A DNA stretch of 64,000 nt from Campylobacter concisus (GCA_002092835.1 LVWL01000023.1:1-64000), one strand, 5' to 3'. Positions 18,207 through 28,150 are shown, counted from the first letter of the stretch. The notes: a model not told the origin generated them from the sequence alone. A program made the numbers and translations.

Positions 18207-18227
18207 CCGCCAAAAAAAGGAGAGATA

Positions 18228-18701
18228 ATGCTAACGCATTTAGATGAGAAAGATCGTCCAAAAATGGTCGATGTGAGCCCAAAAGATCCTACAAAAAGAG
18301 TAGCAACTGCTAGCGGGATCATCAAGATGAGCAAAGAGGCTTTTAGAGCGATAAAAGAAAATACTGGCAAAAAAGGCCCGGTCATCCAAACAGCTGTCGT
18401 TGCTGCGATAATGGGTGCAAAAAAGACAAGTGAGTTAATCCCGATGTGCCATCCACTAGCTATTTTAGGCGTGGATTGTGATATCGAAGAGCTATCTGAA
18501 ATTTGTGCTTTTAAGCTTTATGTGAGTGTAAAAATAGAGGGCAAAACAGGCGTTGAGATGGAGGCATTAACTGGCGTAAGCGTGGGACTTTTGACCATTT
18601 ATGATATGGTAAAAGCTATAGATAAAAGCATGGAAATAAGTAATATCGTATTAGAGAGTAAAACAGGAGGAAAAAGTGGCGAGTATATGCGATCTAAATA
18701 A
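18228..18701 (+). CDS. moaC: MoaC, cyclic pyranopterin monophosphate synthase
   Basis: 157 residues. The enzyme turns the MoaA product into cyclic pyranopterin monophosphate in molybdenum cofactor synthesis. Conserved motifs are [12 protein letters not shown] near the N-terminus, [16 protein letters not shown] (the active-site region) and [20 protein letters not shown] with KAIDKSM. RBS AAGGAGAG. It overlaps the next gene by 26 bases. The nearby nos enzymes use copper, so the cofactor serves other enzymes such as Nap or formate dehydrogenase. Confidence 0.95.
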   Translation: MLTHLDEKDRPKMVDVSPKDPTKRVATASGIIKMSKEAFRAIKENTGKKGPVIQTAVVAAIMGAKKTSELIPMCHPLAILGVDCDIEELSEICAFKLYVSVKIEGKTGVEMEALTGVSVGLLTIYDMVKAIDKSMEISNIVLESKTGGKSGEYMRSK

Positions 18702-18942
18702 CAAAAAAGCAAAAATTGATTACCCAACGCATTGGGAATACAAAATAATATTTGACGCAGATGTCAATGTAGAAGAAAAGGTAAAAGAGATAGTAAAAGA
18801 TAGAGAATTTAAGCTAGTTTTTTCAAAATTTAGCAAAGATAAAAAGTACGCTAGCTATGACTTAGCCGTACTTGTTTTAAGCGAAGAAGAGAGGCTAGAG
18901 ATATTTTCAGCACTAAAACACGAAGCAAAATACGTTTTATAA
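18676..18942 (+). CDS. DUF493 family protein (YbeD/HP0495-like)
   Basis: 88 residues. The fold expected from HP0495/YbeD is a small ferredoxin-like alpha/beta domain: [14 protein letters not shown], then [13 protein letters not shown] and [24 protein letters not shown]. The biochemical role is not known. It overlaps moaC by 26 bases and has GGAGGAAAAA ahead of its GTG start at 18676, so it is probably translationally coupled. Confidence 0.85.
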   Translation: MASICDLNNKKAKIDYPTHWEYKIIFDADVNVEEKVKEIVKDREFKLVFSKFSKDKKYASYDLAVLVLSEEERLEIFSALKHEAKYVL

Positions 18943-18952
18943 GGTAAAAGAT

Positions 18953-20191
18953 ATGAACAATTTAGAACAAAATTTACATGATTATAAAAATAGTGATGGC
19001 TTATTAATAAGCATAAAAGCTCTTTGCAATAACTTCTTTCAAGATGCTGCGAACAAAGATATAAATGCTTTGCCAGAAATTTTAAAGGCTAAAATGAACG
19101 AGCTTTATGACAAAATGAACAAAGAAGATCTCATAAATGCAAAAAATCTAAAAAGTGCCATGGAGGGAATAAATCAGGCCATTGTCGGTGCTGAGGAAAA
19201 GGCACTTTACGAGCTACTTGATAAAAAAGATGAGCTAAATCGTGCAATAGAAGCAAAACGTGAAGAGATAAAAAATAGGCTCAAAATTTCATTTGAAGCA
19301 GCTGAAGAAGTCGTAAAAGATAGAAATTTTAGTGAAAAAGAGGAAATTTTAGAGCTTTTAAATAATGCGATCATTAGAGAAACAAGGCTTCTTGGTATCT
19401 TAAAAGAGAGCGCTCAAATCGCATTTTTAACAACTCTTGAAGGAGCAAAAGATGTCGAGGAAACAGCTGGTGCGATAGCTAAAAATATGACTTATGTTGC
19501 GATAATTGGAGGAGAGTTTAGCAAAGAGCGGATACTTGAAATTTCAAAAAACATTATCATAGCAGCAGCAAATTTGGCAGACGAGGGTCATATCTTTGCA
19601 AAAGAGTTGATAAGTGGAGCGATAAGTGGTACAAGAGATGGCATTTTAAGAGCCATAGAAAAGCTCAAAGACGAGGCGAGATTTGCTCCAGATGAGCTTA
19701 GGCTAAACTCACAACTACTAAATTTAAAAAATATTGATGAAGAATTTATAGCCTTGCTTAGAGAACTTGAAAAGGAATTTGAAAGTGTAGCAAGAAATGA
19801 GATCGAAAATGTGATAAATAGCGAGCTAGATACAAACCTAGCTAAATTTAAACGCATTAGCGATCAAGCAAGAGAGCAGATTATTTCAAGGATAGAAGAG
19901 TTAAAGTCAAACGGCATGGTAAAGCTTATGAGTGAGGCAAATAATAAATTTGAAGCCTTAAAGCAAGAGCTAAATGACAAGAGTAAAAAGCTAAAACTAA
20001 ATTTTGATACAAACGACAAAATTGAAGAGATTAAACAAGAGATCGCTAATCTTGAGAAAAAAGCTAATGAAAAATTTGAAGACATCAAACAAATAGACAT
20101 CAAATCAGAAGCCAAGAAATTTGGAGATAGGGCTTATCAAGCTGCAAAAGATCTATTAAATGTTATTAAAAAAGATAAAAAAGAGGATTAA
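18953..20191 (+). CDS. Hypothetical charged coiled-coil protein
   Basis: 412 residues, rich in Lys and Glu, almost wholly helical by eye, without a signal peptide. The C-terminal third (about 310-395) has strong coiled-coil heptads (EEIKQEIANLEKKANEKFED). A central stretch (about 170-225) is less charged and Ala/Gly-rich (GAIAKNMTYVAIIGGEF, AAANLADEGHIF). I do not recognise the family. It follows the DUF493 gene by 10 bp and ends at a good terminator. Confidence 0.65.
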   Translation: MNNLEQNLHDYKNSDGLLISIKALCNNFFQDAANKDINALPEILKAKMNELYDKMNKEDLINAKNLKSAMEGINQAIVGAEEKALYELLDKKDELNRAIEAKREEIKNRLKISFEAAEEVVKDRNFSEKEEILELLNNAIIRETRLLGILKESAQIAFLTTLEGAKDVEETAGAIAKNMTYVAIIGGEFSKERILEISKNIIIAAANLADEGHIFAKELISGAISGTRDGILRAIEKLKDEARFAPDELRLNSQLLNLKNIDEEFIALLRELEKEFESVARNEIENVINSELDTNLAKFKRISDQAREQIISRIEELKSNGMVKLMSEANNKFEALKQELNDKSKKLKLNFDTNDKIEEIKQEIANLEKKANEKFEDIKQIDIKSEAKKFGDRAYQAAKDLLNVIKKDKKED

Positions 20192-20246
20192 ATTATCAAG
20201 CTTATCTTGAAATTTTTCCTGAAAGATATTCGCACCATATATTCTT

Positions 20247-20276
20247 GCCAAGTGTGAAAATTTTTCCACACTTGGC
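20247..20276 (+). terminator. Terminator after the moaC transcription unit
   Basis: GCCAAGTGTG (20247-20256) pairs perfectly with CACACTTGGC (20267-20276), followed by TTTT on the plus strand. Confidence 0.75.
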
Positions 20277-20299
20277 TTTTACTTTCTAAAGCCTTAAAA

Positions 20300-21094
20300 T
20301 CACAAAAATAGATAAAGTAAAAATACTCCCAAAATCAAGCGGTAGATGACAAAGGGCAACATCCTGATTCTTGAGATGATACCCATAAATAGCTTAACGC
20401 AAAGATAAGCGCTAACTGCACTTATAATGACACCAAGGGCAATATCGCTCCAAGGAAGCGCATTTGGGTCTTTTATGAGCTTGATGCTCTCAAGTCCGCC
20501 GGCTAGGATGATGACTGGGATCGACATCAAAAATGAGAAATTTGCACTACCCTTATGGCTAAAACCTAAAAATAAGGCTGCTGTCATCGTCACACCTGAT
20601 CTTGAGACGCCAGGGATGAGCGCCACGGCTTGTGCTAAGCCTATGATAAGAGCAAATTTGATGGTCATTTCATATTCGCTTTTGTTTGATGAGCGAAGAT
20701 CAGCAAAGTAAAGTGCTATGCCAAAGACGATCGTAGTAATAGCGATCACAACGCCGCTTCTTGCGTATTCTTCGATAATGTTGTTAAATAAAAGCCCAAA
20801 GATCCCCACTGGAATGGTAGCAAAGCCCACACACCAAACAAGCAAGCTATCACCTACCATCTTTCGTTGTGCGATCGAGGCAAAAAAGTCACGAAGTAGC
20901 TTAAAAATCGTATCTTTAAAATAAAAAAGTATCGCACTTAGCGTACCAACGTGCACTGCCACGTCAAAGGCAAGCCCTTGATCTGGCCAGCCAAGTAGCT
21001 TTGGCACCAAGATAAGATGAGCCGAGCTAGATATCGGTAAAAATTCGCTTATACCTTGCACCAAAGCCAAAACGATAACGTGAGAAATTTCCAT
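20300..21094 (-). CDS. uppP: UppP, undecaprenyl-diphosphatase (BacA family)
   Basis: 264 residues, about eight membrane helices. It dephosphorylates undecaprenyl diphosphate to recycle the lipid carrier of peptidoglycan synthesis; high levels give bacitracin resistance in other bacteria. The two signature regions are QGISEFLPISSSAHL near the N-terminus and IPGVSRSGVTM (about 160-170), which carry the catalytic Glu, Ser and Arg residues. It lies downstream of tkt on the same strand. Confidence 0.95.
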   Translation of the reverse strand: MEISHVIVLALVQGISEFLPISSSAHLILVPKLLGWPDQGLAFDVAVHVGTLSAILFYFKDTIFKLLRDFFASIAQRKMVGDSLLVWCVGFATIPVGIFGLLFNNIIEEYARSGVVIAITTIVFGIALYFADLRSSNKSEYEMTIKFALIIGLAQAVALIPGVSRSGVTMTAALFLGFSHKGSANFSFLMSIPVIILAGGLESIKLIKDPNALPWSDIALGVIISAVSAYLCVKLFMGIISRIRMLPFVIYRLILGVFLLYLFL

Positions 21095-21123
21095 AAAATG
21101 CCTTTTTTGATTTTAGATTGCAG

Positions 21124-21144
21124 TTGGGGATTTTACTCCCCCAA
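21124..21144 (-). terminator. Weak hairpin between tkt and uppP
   Basis: TTGGGG at 21124-21129 pairs with CCCCAA at 21139-21144. It lies just after the tkt stop and may attenuate read-through into uppP. Confidence 0.35.
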
Positions 21145-21152
21145 GATTAAAC

Positions 21153-23062
21153 TTATATAAGTTCGCTAGCAAAATTTGCAAGTTTTTGTGGCGTAAATCC
21201 GAAGTGATCAAATAGCTCGTTAGCCTTTCCGCTAGCGCCAAAGCTATTCATGCCATAAACTGCGTCGGCAAATTTATACCACTCATAGCCAGTTGCAGCT
21301 TCAACTGCAATGATCGTCGTGTTTTTATCTAAAATTTTAGCCACGTATTCATCTGGCTGCTCGCAAAGTAGGTCAAAACAAGGAGCTGACACGATGTTTG
21401 CGCCAATGCCTTGTTGGCTAAGAATTTCAGCTGCTTTTACACAGAGCGAAACCTCGCTGCCGCTTGCTATAAATGTGATTTTTGCATCTTTTGCCGAGCT
21501 TAGCAGATATGCGCCGTTGCTAACCTCGCCAAATTCGCCTTTTGCAAGTGGGTCAAGCCCTTGGCGACTAAGCACAAAGGCACTTGGAGCGTTTAAATTT
21601 AGCGCCACGTGCCAGCTAGCTGTGTTTTCGTTGCCATCAGCTGGGCGGAAAGTGTAGAAATTTGGCATAGCTCTAAATGTGCTAAGCTGCTCTATAGGCT
21701 GGTGCGTCGGACCATCTTCGCCAACGCCTATACTATCGTGCGTGAAGACAAAAAAGTGCTTGATGCCCATTAGCGCTGCTATCCTCGCGCTTGGCTTTAG
21801 ATAGTCGCTGAAAATGAAAAATGTCGCTGAAAATGGCAAGAAAAGACCGTATCTGGCGATGCCATTGTTGATAGCTGCCATGGCGTGCTCTCTGATGCCG
21901 TAGTGGATGTTTTTACCATTTGGGAAGTCGCCCATGCCCTTTAGCTCGGTCTTGTTTGAAGGAGCAAGATCTGCACTACCGCCGATAAAGCCAGGAAGTT
22001 TTTTAGCTATCTCATTTAAAATGACGTGGTTTGTATCTCTTGTGGCTAGCTTTTTGTCGCTAAAGTCTGGGAATTCAAGCCTGCTAAAGTCTGGATTAAG
22101 AAGGGAATTTAGCAAATTTTTACCCTCAACACTTAATGCCTCAACCTTTTTGTTCCACATAGCCTCTTCAAGATCGCCCTTTTCTACCGCACCTCTAAAT
22201 CTTAAAAGCACGTCCTCGTCGATAGCAAATTTCTTCTCAGGATCAAAACCAGCTGCAGCCTTTGCCTTTTTGATGATCTCTTCGCCAAGTGGTGCTCCGT
22301 GGCTGTGGTGGCTGCCCTCAAGCTCCATTGCGCCGCGTGCTATGTGCGTGTTTGCGATGATGAGATATGGCGACTCTTTCTCGCTAGCTTGCTCAAGCGC
22401 AAATTCGATCTGATCGTAGTCGTGTCCATCGATACGCGCGACCTCCCAGCCCTGCGCCTCAAACCTCGCTTTTACATCCTCACTAAATGCGATCGCTGTG
22501 TCGCCCTCGATCGTAATGTTGTTTGAGTCGTAGATGAGCACAAGGTTGTCCAGTCTTAAATTTCCAGCTACCGAACATGCCTCGTAGCTTATACCCTCTT
22601 CAAGATCGCCATCACCGCAAAGGCAGTAAATTTTATGATCGATTATTTTATTGTCTGGTTCGTTTAGCACGTTTGCGGCGTATTTTTCTGCCATGGCTAG
22701 GCCAACTGCGTTTGCTACACCTTGACCAAGCGGGCCAGTAGCAACCTCAACGCCTGGAGTGTGAATTTCTGGGTGTCCTGGTGTGTTTGAGCCAAGTTGG
22801 CGAAAATTTTTAAGCTCATCAAGCTTAGATCGTAGCCACTTAGGTGCAAAAAGCTATAAACCAAACTTGAAGCGTGACCACCGCTAAAAACGAGCCTATC
22901 TCTGTTTAGCCATTTTGGATTTTTAGGGTTGTGTTTTAAAAAGTTGCTTAAAACCACCATGATATCAGCTAGGCCCATAGGAGCACCTGGGTGTCCGCTG
23001 TTAGCATTTTGCACCATGTCAGCGCACAAAAATCTTATAGTATCGGCTTGTTTTTTTAGCAT
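21153..23062 (-). CDS. tkt: Transketolase, frameshifted
   Basis: The thiamine diphosphate enzyme of the pentose phosphate pathway. The N-terminal part has [14 protein letters not shown] and the invariant SGGHAS, then [14 protein letters not shown] (the GDG-N type ThDP site); the pyrimidine domain has GIREHAM and [17 protein letters not shown]. The frame breaks near 22820, where TTGATGAG should read TTGGATGAG; adding one G gives [20 protein letters not shown] and a continuous protein of 636 residues. As the only transketolase in sight and a core enzyme, the break is probably a sequence error. RBS GGAG; -10 box at 23086-23091. Confidence 0.95.
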
Positions 23063-23085
23063 ATGATCTCCTTTTATTGCGTCAG

Positions 23086-23091
23086 ATTATA
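23086..23091 (-). promoter_or_regulatory. -10 box for tkt
   Basis: TATAAT on the minus strand, 24 bp ahead of the tkt start codon. Confidence 0.55.
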
Positions 23092-23174
23092 CAAAAAAGT
23101 GATTAAAACTTGCCTTGCATTTTTGTCCAAAATGTCTAAATAGTGATATAAATTTTTTAAATTTTTAGTAGTAA

Positions 23175-23198
23175 AAAAGCTAGAAATTTCTAGCTTTT
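23175..23198 (-). terminator. Terminator after ispA
   Basis: A perfect palindrome, AAAAGCTAGAAA with TTTCTAGCTTTT, overlapping the ispA stop and followed by T residues on the minus strand. Confidence 0.7.
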
Positions 23199-24096
23199 AT
23201 CTTAGGTGTTTATCTGTAAGCTCCAAGATCATCTTTGCTATGCCAGCATCTATCTGCCTTAGCGCCTCTTCTATCTCGCAAATAAGCTCATCTTTTTTCT
23301 TTTTTGCGCCCTCAAGGCCAAGTAAATTTGTAAATGAATTTTTAGCTAGGTCGTTATGCACAGGCTTTCCAGCGGCCGCCTCGTCGCTTGTAAGATCGAT
23401 GATGTCGTCTTGTATCTGAAAAGCAAGGCCAAGCTTTAGGCCGATATCATAAATCTTCTCACACTCTGTTTCGTCTAAATTTACTATCATAGCGCCCATT
23501 TTTAGACTTGCAGCAATGAGCTTTGCGGTTTTGTGGATGTGTAAAAATACTAGCTCATCAAGGTTTAGCATCTTGCCAGAGAGACCAAATTTAGCCTTTG
23601 CTCTTTTGATGTCCTCTTTGTTCGTATTTTCAAAAAAACAATCCAGCGCCTGACCCAGCACCATGCCACTAACGCCAGCATTCTGGCTTAAAATTTCCAC
23701 GCATTTTATACGTGTTTCAGCTGGTAAATCGGCATGTGAAATTTCATAAAAAGCATGCGTATTTAGCGCATCCCCTGCAAGTATCGCAGTTGTCTCGTCG
23801 TAGGTTACGTGAAGCGTTGGTGTGCCACGTCTTAGACTTGCATTATCCATAGAAGGAAGATCATCATGAATGAGCGAATAAGTGTGCATCATCTCAAGCC
23901 CTAAAGCCACTCTCATGGCCTTTTGCGTGAGGCTTTTATCCACGCTCTCCACCACGCCAAGAAGCAATAGTGCCCTAAAGTGCTTGCCTCCAGCCTTTAG
24001 CATAACGCCAAGCGCCTCCTCATAATAAGGATGAAAGCTAGGCGCCTTTGGCAAATTTACATTTAGAAATTTTACGAAGTCCTCAAGTAGGCTCAT
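23197..24096 (-). CDS. ispA: IspA, farnesyl/geranyl diphosphate synthase
   Basis: 299 residues of a short-chain polyprenyl synthase. The first aspartate-rich motif is DDLPSMDN with the RRGTPT downstream, and the second is QDDIID. It condenses isopentenyl and dimethylallyl diphosphates to farnesyl diphosphate for quinone and undecaprenyl synthesis. Its start overlaps the upstream PDZ gene by four bases. The order PDZ gene-ispA-tkt is that of C. jejuni Cj1643-Cj1645. Confidence 0.93.
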   Translation of the reverse strand: MSLLEDFVKFLNVNLPKAPSFHPYYEEALGVMLKAGGKHFRALLLLGVVESVDKSLTQKAMRVALGLEMMHTYSLIHDDLPSMDNASLRRGTPTLHVTYDETTAILAGDALNTHAFYEISHADLPAETRIKCVEILSQNAGVSGMVLGQALDCFFENTNKEDIKRAKAKFGLSGKMLNLDELVFLHIHKTAKLIAASLKMGAMIVNLDETECEKIYDIGLKLGLAFQIQDDIIDLTSDEAAAGKPVHNDLAKNSFTNLLGLEGAKKKKDELICEIEEALRQIDAGIAKMILELTDKHLR

Positions 24097-25202
24097 TTTG
24101 GCACTCTTGCAAAAAACTGAAAGTCATTTCTACTAAATAAAAGCACGAAATTTTGCAGATCGCTTATCTTTTCTAAAAGCTCCTCACGGTTGCTTACGCT
24201 CTCTTTGTTGTAGCCTAAAATTTTATCGCCGATCTTGATGCCAAAGATGTCGGCATTTGACTTTGGCTCGACCTTAGTAACGACTAAATTTTTATCGACC
24301 GTGATACCATAATCCACCAAAATTTTATCATCAAGCAAGCTCTCAGGCGACTTTGGCATGACGTTTAAATTTGGCAGATCAAGGCTTGAAGGGGCATCTA
24401 TATCAAGGCTTTGGTTAAATTTCACATCCCCGCTTACTGGCACTTGAAAGAGCAGCTGCTCTCTATCGCGTTTTACGATGATGTCCAGTTTTGCGCCCTT
24501 TGGAGCAAAAAGCACCATCTCATTTAGCTCTCTTAGGCTCTTTGGTTTTATGCCATTTATCGTAATAAGCTCATCATCAACCATCATCATCTTGCCACGA
24601 CCCAGTGGATCAACAAGCCCTACAAAAAATTTATCCTCTTTTTGCAAGAACTTCACGCCGATATCGCCGTAATAGACGTCATCGTAAGATACAAAGTGCT
24701 TTAAATAGCGGTTTGGTATAAATTTATCAGCTCCAACAGCTATGCCTATCATCTTACAACAAGGCGTATTTATCTCGCCAGTCGCGTTATACTCGAAGCT
24801 TAGCGTGTCAAAGTCGCCTAAATTTTGCCCTAAAGACTTGATGTGACCCATGACGGTGTTGTTTGCGTCATTTAAGATGCCAACCCAAGTGCTCTTTTTT
24901 ATGCGCTCTTCATTGGTCTCATCAGCCATCACGACAGGGCTTAGCTCCTTGCTAGAGCGGACCAAAAAGAGCTGCAAATATGGGTCAAATTTGACATATT
25001 CACCAAGTGGCGCTCCCTCGCTTTTTGGCACTGCGATCAAATTTTTCGTGATAGCCACGCCAAAGTGTTTATTTACCGAGACGATTGAGTTTTTGTTCTT
25101 TTCAAAGCAGGCGTTAAAGTCCTCTTGCGTAGGCCTAGGATCGGCGTTTAGGCAAAGCGCCGATAGCAAAAAAGCAAGGGCAAATTTATAATTTAGTCTC
25201 AT
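24093..25202 (-). CDS. Periplasmic PDZ-domain protein (Cj1643-like)
   Basis: 369 residues with a signal peptide (FALAFLLSALCLNA). Two PDZ-like regions are visible: GRGKMMMVDDELITINGIKP (about 205-225) and a clear C-terminal PDZ with VEPKSNADIFGIKIGDKILGYN (about 310-330). A trypsin-like fold may precede them (KHFGVAITKNLIAVP), but I see no Ser-His-Asp triad (no GNSGGP). Its place matches the putative periplasmic protein Cj1643 of C. jejuni. Function unknown. It overlaps the YbaB gene by four bases and ispA by four. Confidence 0.75.
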   Translation of the reverse strand: MRLNYKFALAFLLSALCLNADPRPTQEDFNACFEKNKNSIVSVNKHFGVAITKNLIAVPKSEGAPLGEYVKFDPYLQLFLVRSSKELSPVVMADETNEERIKKSTWVGILNDANNTVMGHIKSLGQNLGDFDTLSFEYNATGEINTPCCKMIGIAVGADKFIPNRYLKHFVSYDDVYYGDIGVKFLQKEDKFFVGLVDPLGRGKMMMVDDELITINGIKPKSLRELNEMVLFAPKGAKLDIIVKRDREQLLFQVPVSGDVKFNQSLDIDAPSSLDLPNLNVMPKSPESLLDDKILVDYGITVDKNLVVTKVEPKSNADIFGIKIGDKILGYNKESVSNREELLEKISDLQNFVLLFSRNDFQFFARVPK

Positions 25203-25513
25203 TTTATCCCCATCGAAGCAAGGCCGCCAAGCATCCTTGAAGCGGTGTTTTTCTTATCAGCTTCAACTGATTTTAACACGTCATTTACGGCACTTATTAG
25301 TAAAATTTGCATGCTCTCTTTGTCTTCAAGCAAGCTATCATCTATGCTGATATCAAGTATCTCGCCGCTGCCGTTAGCTCTCACGCTCACCAGTCCGCCG
25401 CCGCTTTTTGCTCCAAATTCTTTATTTTTGCTCTCTTCTTCCATCTGCTTGGCTTGCTTTTGCACGTCCTCAAGCATCTGCCCCATCTTTGAAAAGTCAA
25501 ATCCCTCAAACAT
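25199..25513 (-). CDS. YbaB/EbfC family nucleoid-associated protein
   Basis: 104 residues. The central part has the usual helix MGQMLEDVQKQAKQMEEE and strand VSVRANGSGEILDISIDDSLL. YbaB/EbfC proteins form dimers that bind DNA. It is 3 bp downstream of panD and overlaps the PDZ gene. Confidence 0.9.
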   Translation of the reverse strand: MFEGFDFSKMGQMLEDVQKQAKQMEEESKNKEFGAKSGGGLVSVRANGSGEILDISIDDSLLEDKESMQILLISAVNDVLKSVEADKKNTASRMLGGLASMGIK

Positions 25514-25516
25514 CGC

Positions 25517-25864
25517 CTACTCCTTTATGATCTCGTTTTTGTTATTTACATGCACGATGGTTGGCTTAAATTTCTTAGCTTTTTTAAATTTCATGCTAGC
25601 GTAAGCCACGATAATGACCACGTCTCCTACGCAGACTTTTCTAGCAGCTGCGCCGTTTAGGCAAATTTCGCCTTTTTTGCCCTTTATCACGTAGGTAGCG
25701 AATCTCTCGCCATTATTTACGTCTAAAATTTCAACCTTTTGATTTTCTATCAAATTTGCAGCCTTTATAAGCTCCTCGCCGATGCTGATCGAGCCAACAT
25801 AGTTTAAATTTGCGTCTGTTACGACGGCTCTGTGGATCTTACTAGCTAAAATTTCTATATTCAT
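25517..25864 (-). CDS. panD: PanD, aspartate 1-decarboxylase
   Basis: 115 residues. It makes beta-alanine for pantothenate and CoA. The precursor self-cleaves at Gly24-Ser25 (YVGSISI) to form the pyruvoyl group; KIHRA near the N-terminus, [10 protein letters not shown] and ICLNGAAAR are conserved. It is inserted between murE and the ybaB-like gene, 2 bp after murE; in C. jejuni, by recall, panD is elsewhere. Confidence 0.95.
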   Translation of the reverse strand: MNIEILASKIHRAVVTDANLNYVGSISIGEELIKAANLIENQKVEILDVNNGERFATYVIKGKKGEICLNGAAARKVCVGDVVIIVAYASMKFKKAKKFKPTIVHVNNKNEIIKE

Positions 25865-25866
25865 TT

Positions 25867-27149
25867 TTACCTCTTTAAAAGCTCTTTTACTACTTCTTTG
25901 TCGCTAAATGGGTGCTTGACGCCCTTTATCTCTTGATATGGCTCGTCGCCTTTGCCAAGTATGACAAGCGCCCAGCCGGGTTCTAGCTTGCTAATGGCTA
26001 GTGCGATCGCCTCTTTGCGGTTGACGTTTCGTATCAAATTTTCATTTTTGCTCATACCGGCGCAAATTTCATCGATTATGCTCTCTGGCTCTTCGCTTCT
26101 TGGATTGTCACTTGTGACGATACAAATTCTTGCATATTTTTGGGCTATCGCTCCCATTTTTGGGCGCTTTGTCCTATCTCTATCGCCACCTGCGCCAAAG
26201 ACCGCGATCAAATTTAGATGTCTAAGCGAGTTTAGCACCTTTTCGATACCATCTGGCGTATGAGCAAAGTCCACGATGACTAACGGATCGGTGCTAACCA
26301 CTTCCATTCTGCCACTAACCCCTTTAAATTTACTTATCGCCTTTGAAAGTGTGGCTGTATCTGGGCGCTCTAGCAAGCAAACAGCGCCAAGTGCGGCGAT
26401 TAGGTTATAAAGATTAAACTCACCTTGAAGCTTGAGTCTATCTCCACATCGCCATTTGGTGTCTTGATAACGGCGTCTATGCCGTCCTTTAACCCATAAA
26501 CCACCGGCGCAAAGCTAGCTGGCTTTTTGAGCGAATATGTATAGGCATTTTTTGGGTTAAATTTAACTCCGCCATCATCAGCATTTATAAGCTTCATGCA
26601 ATCATCATCAAAAAAGCTCGACTTTACCCTAGCGTACTCCTCCATGCTCTTGTGGTAGTCGAGGTGGTCTTGAGTCAAATTTGTAAAAATTTTTAGAGCA
26701 AATTTCAAGCTCTCTATGCGTTTTTGAGCTATCGCGTGTGAGCTAACCTCCATCACGAAGTACTCGCAGCCTTGCTCGCTGGCTGCTTTGAGGTATGAAA
26801 GAGTCCTTAAAATAGCACTTGTCGTAAGCGCCTTGTCATCTATCTGCTTGCCCTCTATAAATGCCCCTCTTGTGCCACTTAGCCCGCATTTTTTACCTAA
26901 ATTTCGCAGGGTCTCGTAGATAGCCGCAGCCGTCGTGGTCTTGCCATTTGTCCCTGTGATGCCAACTATCTTTAAGCTTTCGTCTATTTTTAAAAGCTTT
27001 TTGCACTCCTCAAGGGTGATTATCTTAGCGCCATTTTTTACTGCGTCCTCTACAAATTTCGCATTTGCAGTGGTTTGCACAAAGTATGCACCCTGTTCGC
27101 ACTCGTTTGAGTCATCTGTTATGAAGCTATTTTCTACTGATATTTTCAT
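25867..27149 (-). CDS. murE: MurE, UDP-MurNAc-tripeptide synthetase, frameshifted
   Basis: The ligase adding meso-diaminopimelate to UDP-MurNAc-L-Ala-D-Glu. The ATP-binding loop is [23 protein letters not shown] and the DNPRSEEP motif (typical of diaminopimelate-adding enzymes) are present. The frame breaks near 26424, where AAGGTGAG should read AAGGGTGAG; adding one G gives [24 protein letters not shown] and 427 residues, the usual size in Campylobacter. An essential gene, so a sequence error is likely. It overlaps the upstream gene by 23 bases and is followed by panD. Confidence 0.93.
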
Positions 27150-27699
27150 CGTTTTGTCTTTTTTGTATCTCTTTAAAAAGCTGATCTATACGCTCGTCGC
27201 CGCCAAACATCACCGCCGCACTCTCAAGGTAGTTCATGCTCATTTCGATAAAGTCATTTTTTATCAAATTTTCCAAAAATTCTAAAAAATCATCTTTGTT
27301 TGAGATCATTACCTTGGTTGAGAACATGATATTTTCAAAGACTTTTTTGAAGCTCCCGTCCTTATAAACAGCCTTTTTAAAGTCCTCGTAGCTGATCGCG
27401 TCTTGCTCTTCAAAATACTCATCGCTAGCCAATCTTGATTCTAAAATTTTTAAAATTTCATCCATTCCTTCATCATCTTCGCCAGCTCTTAGTTTATCCA
27501 TAAAATAGTCAAATAAAAGTTTTGCTTCCTCTGCATTTTTCTCGCCAAGGGAGCAAATTTGTATCAAAAATAGTAAATTTTTATCCTGTGTCTTTTCGTA
27601 AGCTAGAGAGAAGTAAAAGATCGCTTCTTTAAATTTTGAGCGTTTAAAGTGTTTAATGCCTATTTTTTTATAATCTATCAATGTCAAATTCCTCGCCAA
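27127..27699 (-). CDS. Conserved Campylobacter hypothetical (Cj1640-like position)
   Basis: 190 residues, mostly helical, no signal peptide. The first half (KHFKRSKFKEAIFYFSLAYE) resembles one tetratricopeptide-like helix pair. It lies between the NifU-like gene and murE, the position of hypothetical Cj1640 in C. jejuni, overlapping both (32 and 23 bases). No function is known to me. Confidence 0.75.
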   Translation of the reverse strand: MARNLTLIDYKKIGIKHFKRSKFKEAIFYFSLAYEKTQDKNLLFLIQICSLGEKNAEEAKLLFDYFMDKLRAGEDDEGMDEILKILESRLASDEYFEEQDAISYEDFKKAVYKDGSFKKVFENIMFSTKVMISNKDDFLEFLENLIKNDFIEMSMNYLESAAVMFGGDERIDQLFKEIQKRQNDENISRK

Positions 27700-27943
27700 T
27701 CGGGATATTTACGACCTCAAGCTCTGGGTGAATATCCATACGAAGTTGTCTTTCGAGTCCATATTTTAGTGTAGTTGTGCTAGCTGCACATCCATGACAA
27801 TGCCCTGTTAGTCTTACATAAATTTTGCCGTTTTTTATGCCAAGTAGCTCCATGCCACCGCCATCATTTTCAAGCATCGGTAATACCTTTTGCAAACTCG
27901 CACTGACTGGTTTTAAAAGCTCTTCATCAGTAAATGGGATCAT
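27668..27943 (-). CDS. NifU-like C-terminal domain protein
   Basis: 91 residues consisting of the Nfu/NifU C-terminal scaffold domain, with the cluster motif CHGCAAS (CxxC) at about 52-55 and the usual LKYGLERQLR helix. It probably carries or delivers [4Fe-4S] clusters. It heads the run of overlapping genes to murE, panD, ybaB, the PDZ gene and ispA. Confidence 0.9.
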   Translation of the reverse strand: MIPFTDEELLKPVSASLQKVLPMLENDGGGMELLGIKNGKIYVRLTGHCHGCAASTTTLKYGLERQLRMDIHPELEVVNIPIGEEFDIDRL

Positions 27944-27969
27944 ATTTTTTCCTATTAAATTTTTGGGCT

Positions 27970-27975
27970 ATTATA
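27970..27975 (-). promoter_or_regulatory. -10 box for the NifU-murE-panD-ispA unit
   Basis: TATAAT on the minus strand, 27 bp ahead of the NifU-like gene. Overlaps and tiny gaps downstream suggest one transcript down to ispA. Confidence 0.55.
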
Positions 27976-28124
27976 GCAAAATAAAAATGCAAAAATAATG
28001 GCTATATTTTTGCTTAGCGCTAATTTTGCTTTATAATTTAAACCTTTTTGATACGCCTAGTCAGCTTTAGTTTTTAAATATTTGAGCTAAAATTTAGTAA
28101 ATTTTTGATTATTAGTTTTAGGAT

Positions 28125-28147
28125 AAAAGGGCAAATTTTGCCCTTTT
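28125..28147 (-). terminator. Terminator of the ABC importer operon
   Basis: AAAAGGGCAAA pairs with TTTGCCCTTTT; it stands 3 bp after the stop of the substrate-binding protein gene. Confidence 0.65.
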
Positions 28148-28150
28148 TGT

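Larger units (their letters stand above)
17841..18227. other. Divergent A/T-rich promoter region of the nos cluster and moaC
   Basis: No gene. It holds a minus-strand -10 box (17846-17851) for the nos genes, a plus-strand -10 box (18201-18206) for moaC and a short palindrome TGAGAA-ttt-TTCTCA at 18102-18116. I do not see a clear FNR-type TTGAT-N4-ATCAA site. Confidence 0.6.

Noticed and set aside
21907-22413. A 168-residue open frame antisense to transketolase
   Set aside because: Low-complexity Ser/Pro/Phe-rich product opposite a clear tkt coding region.
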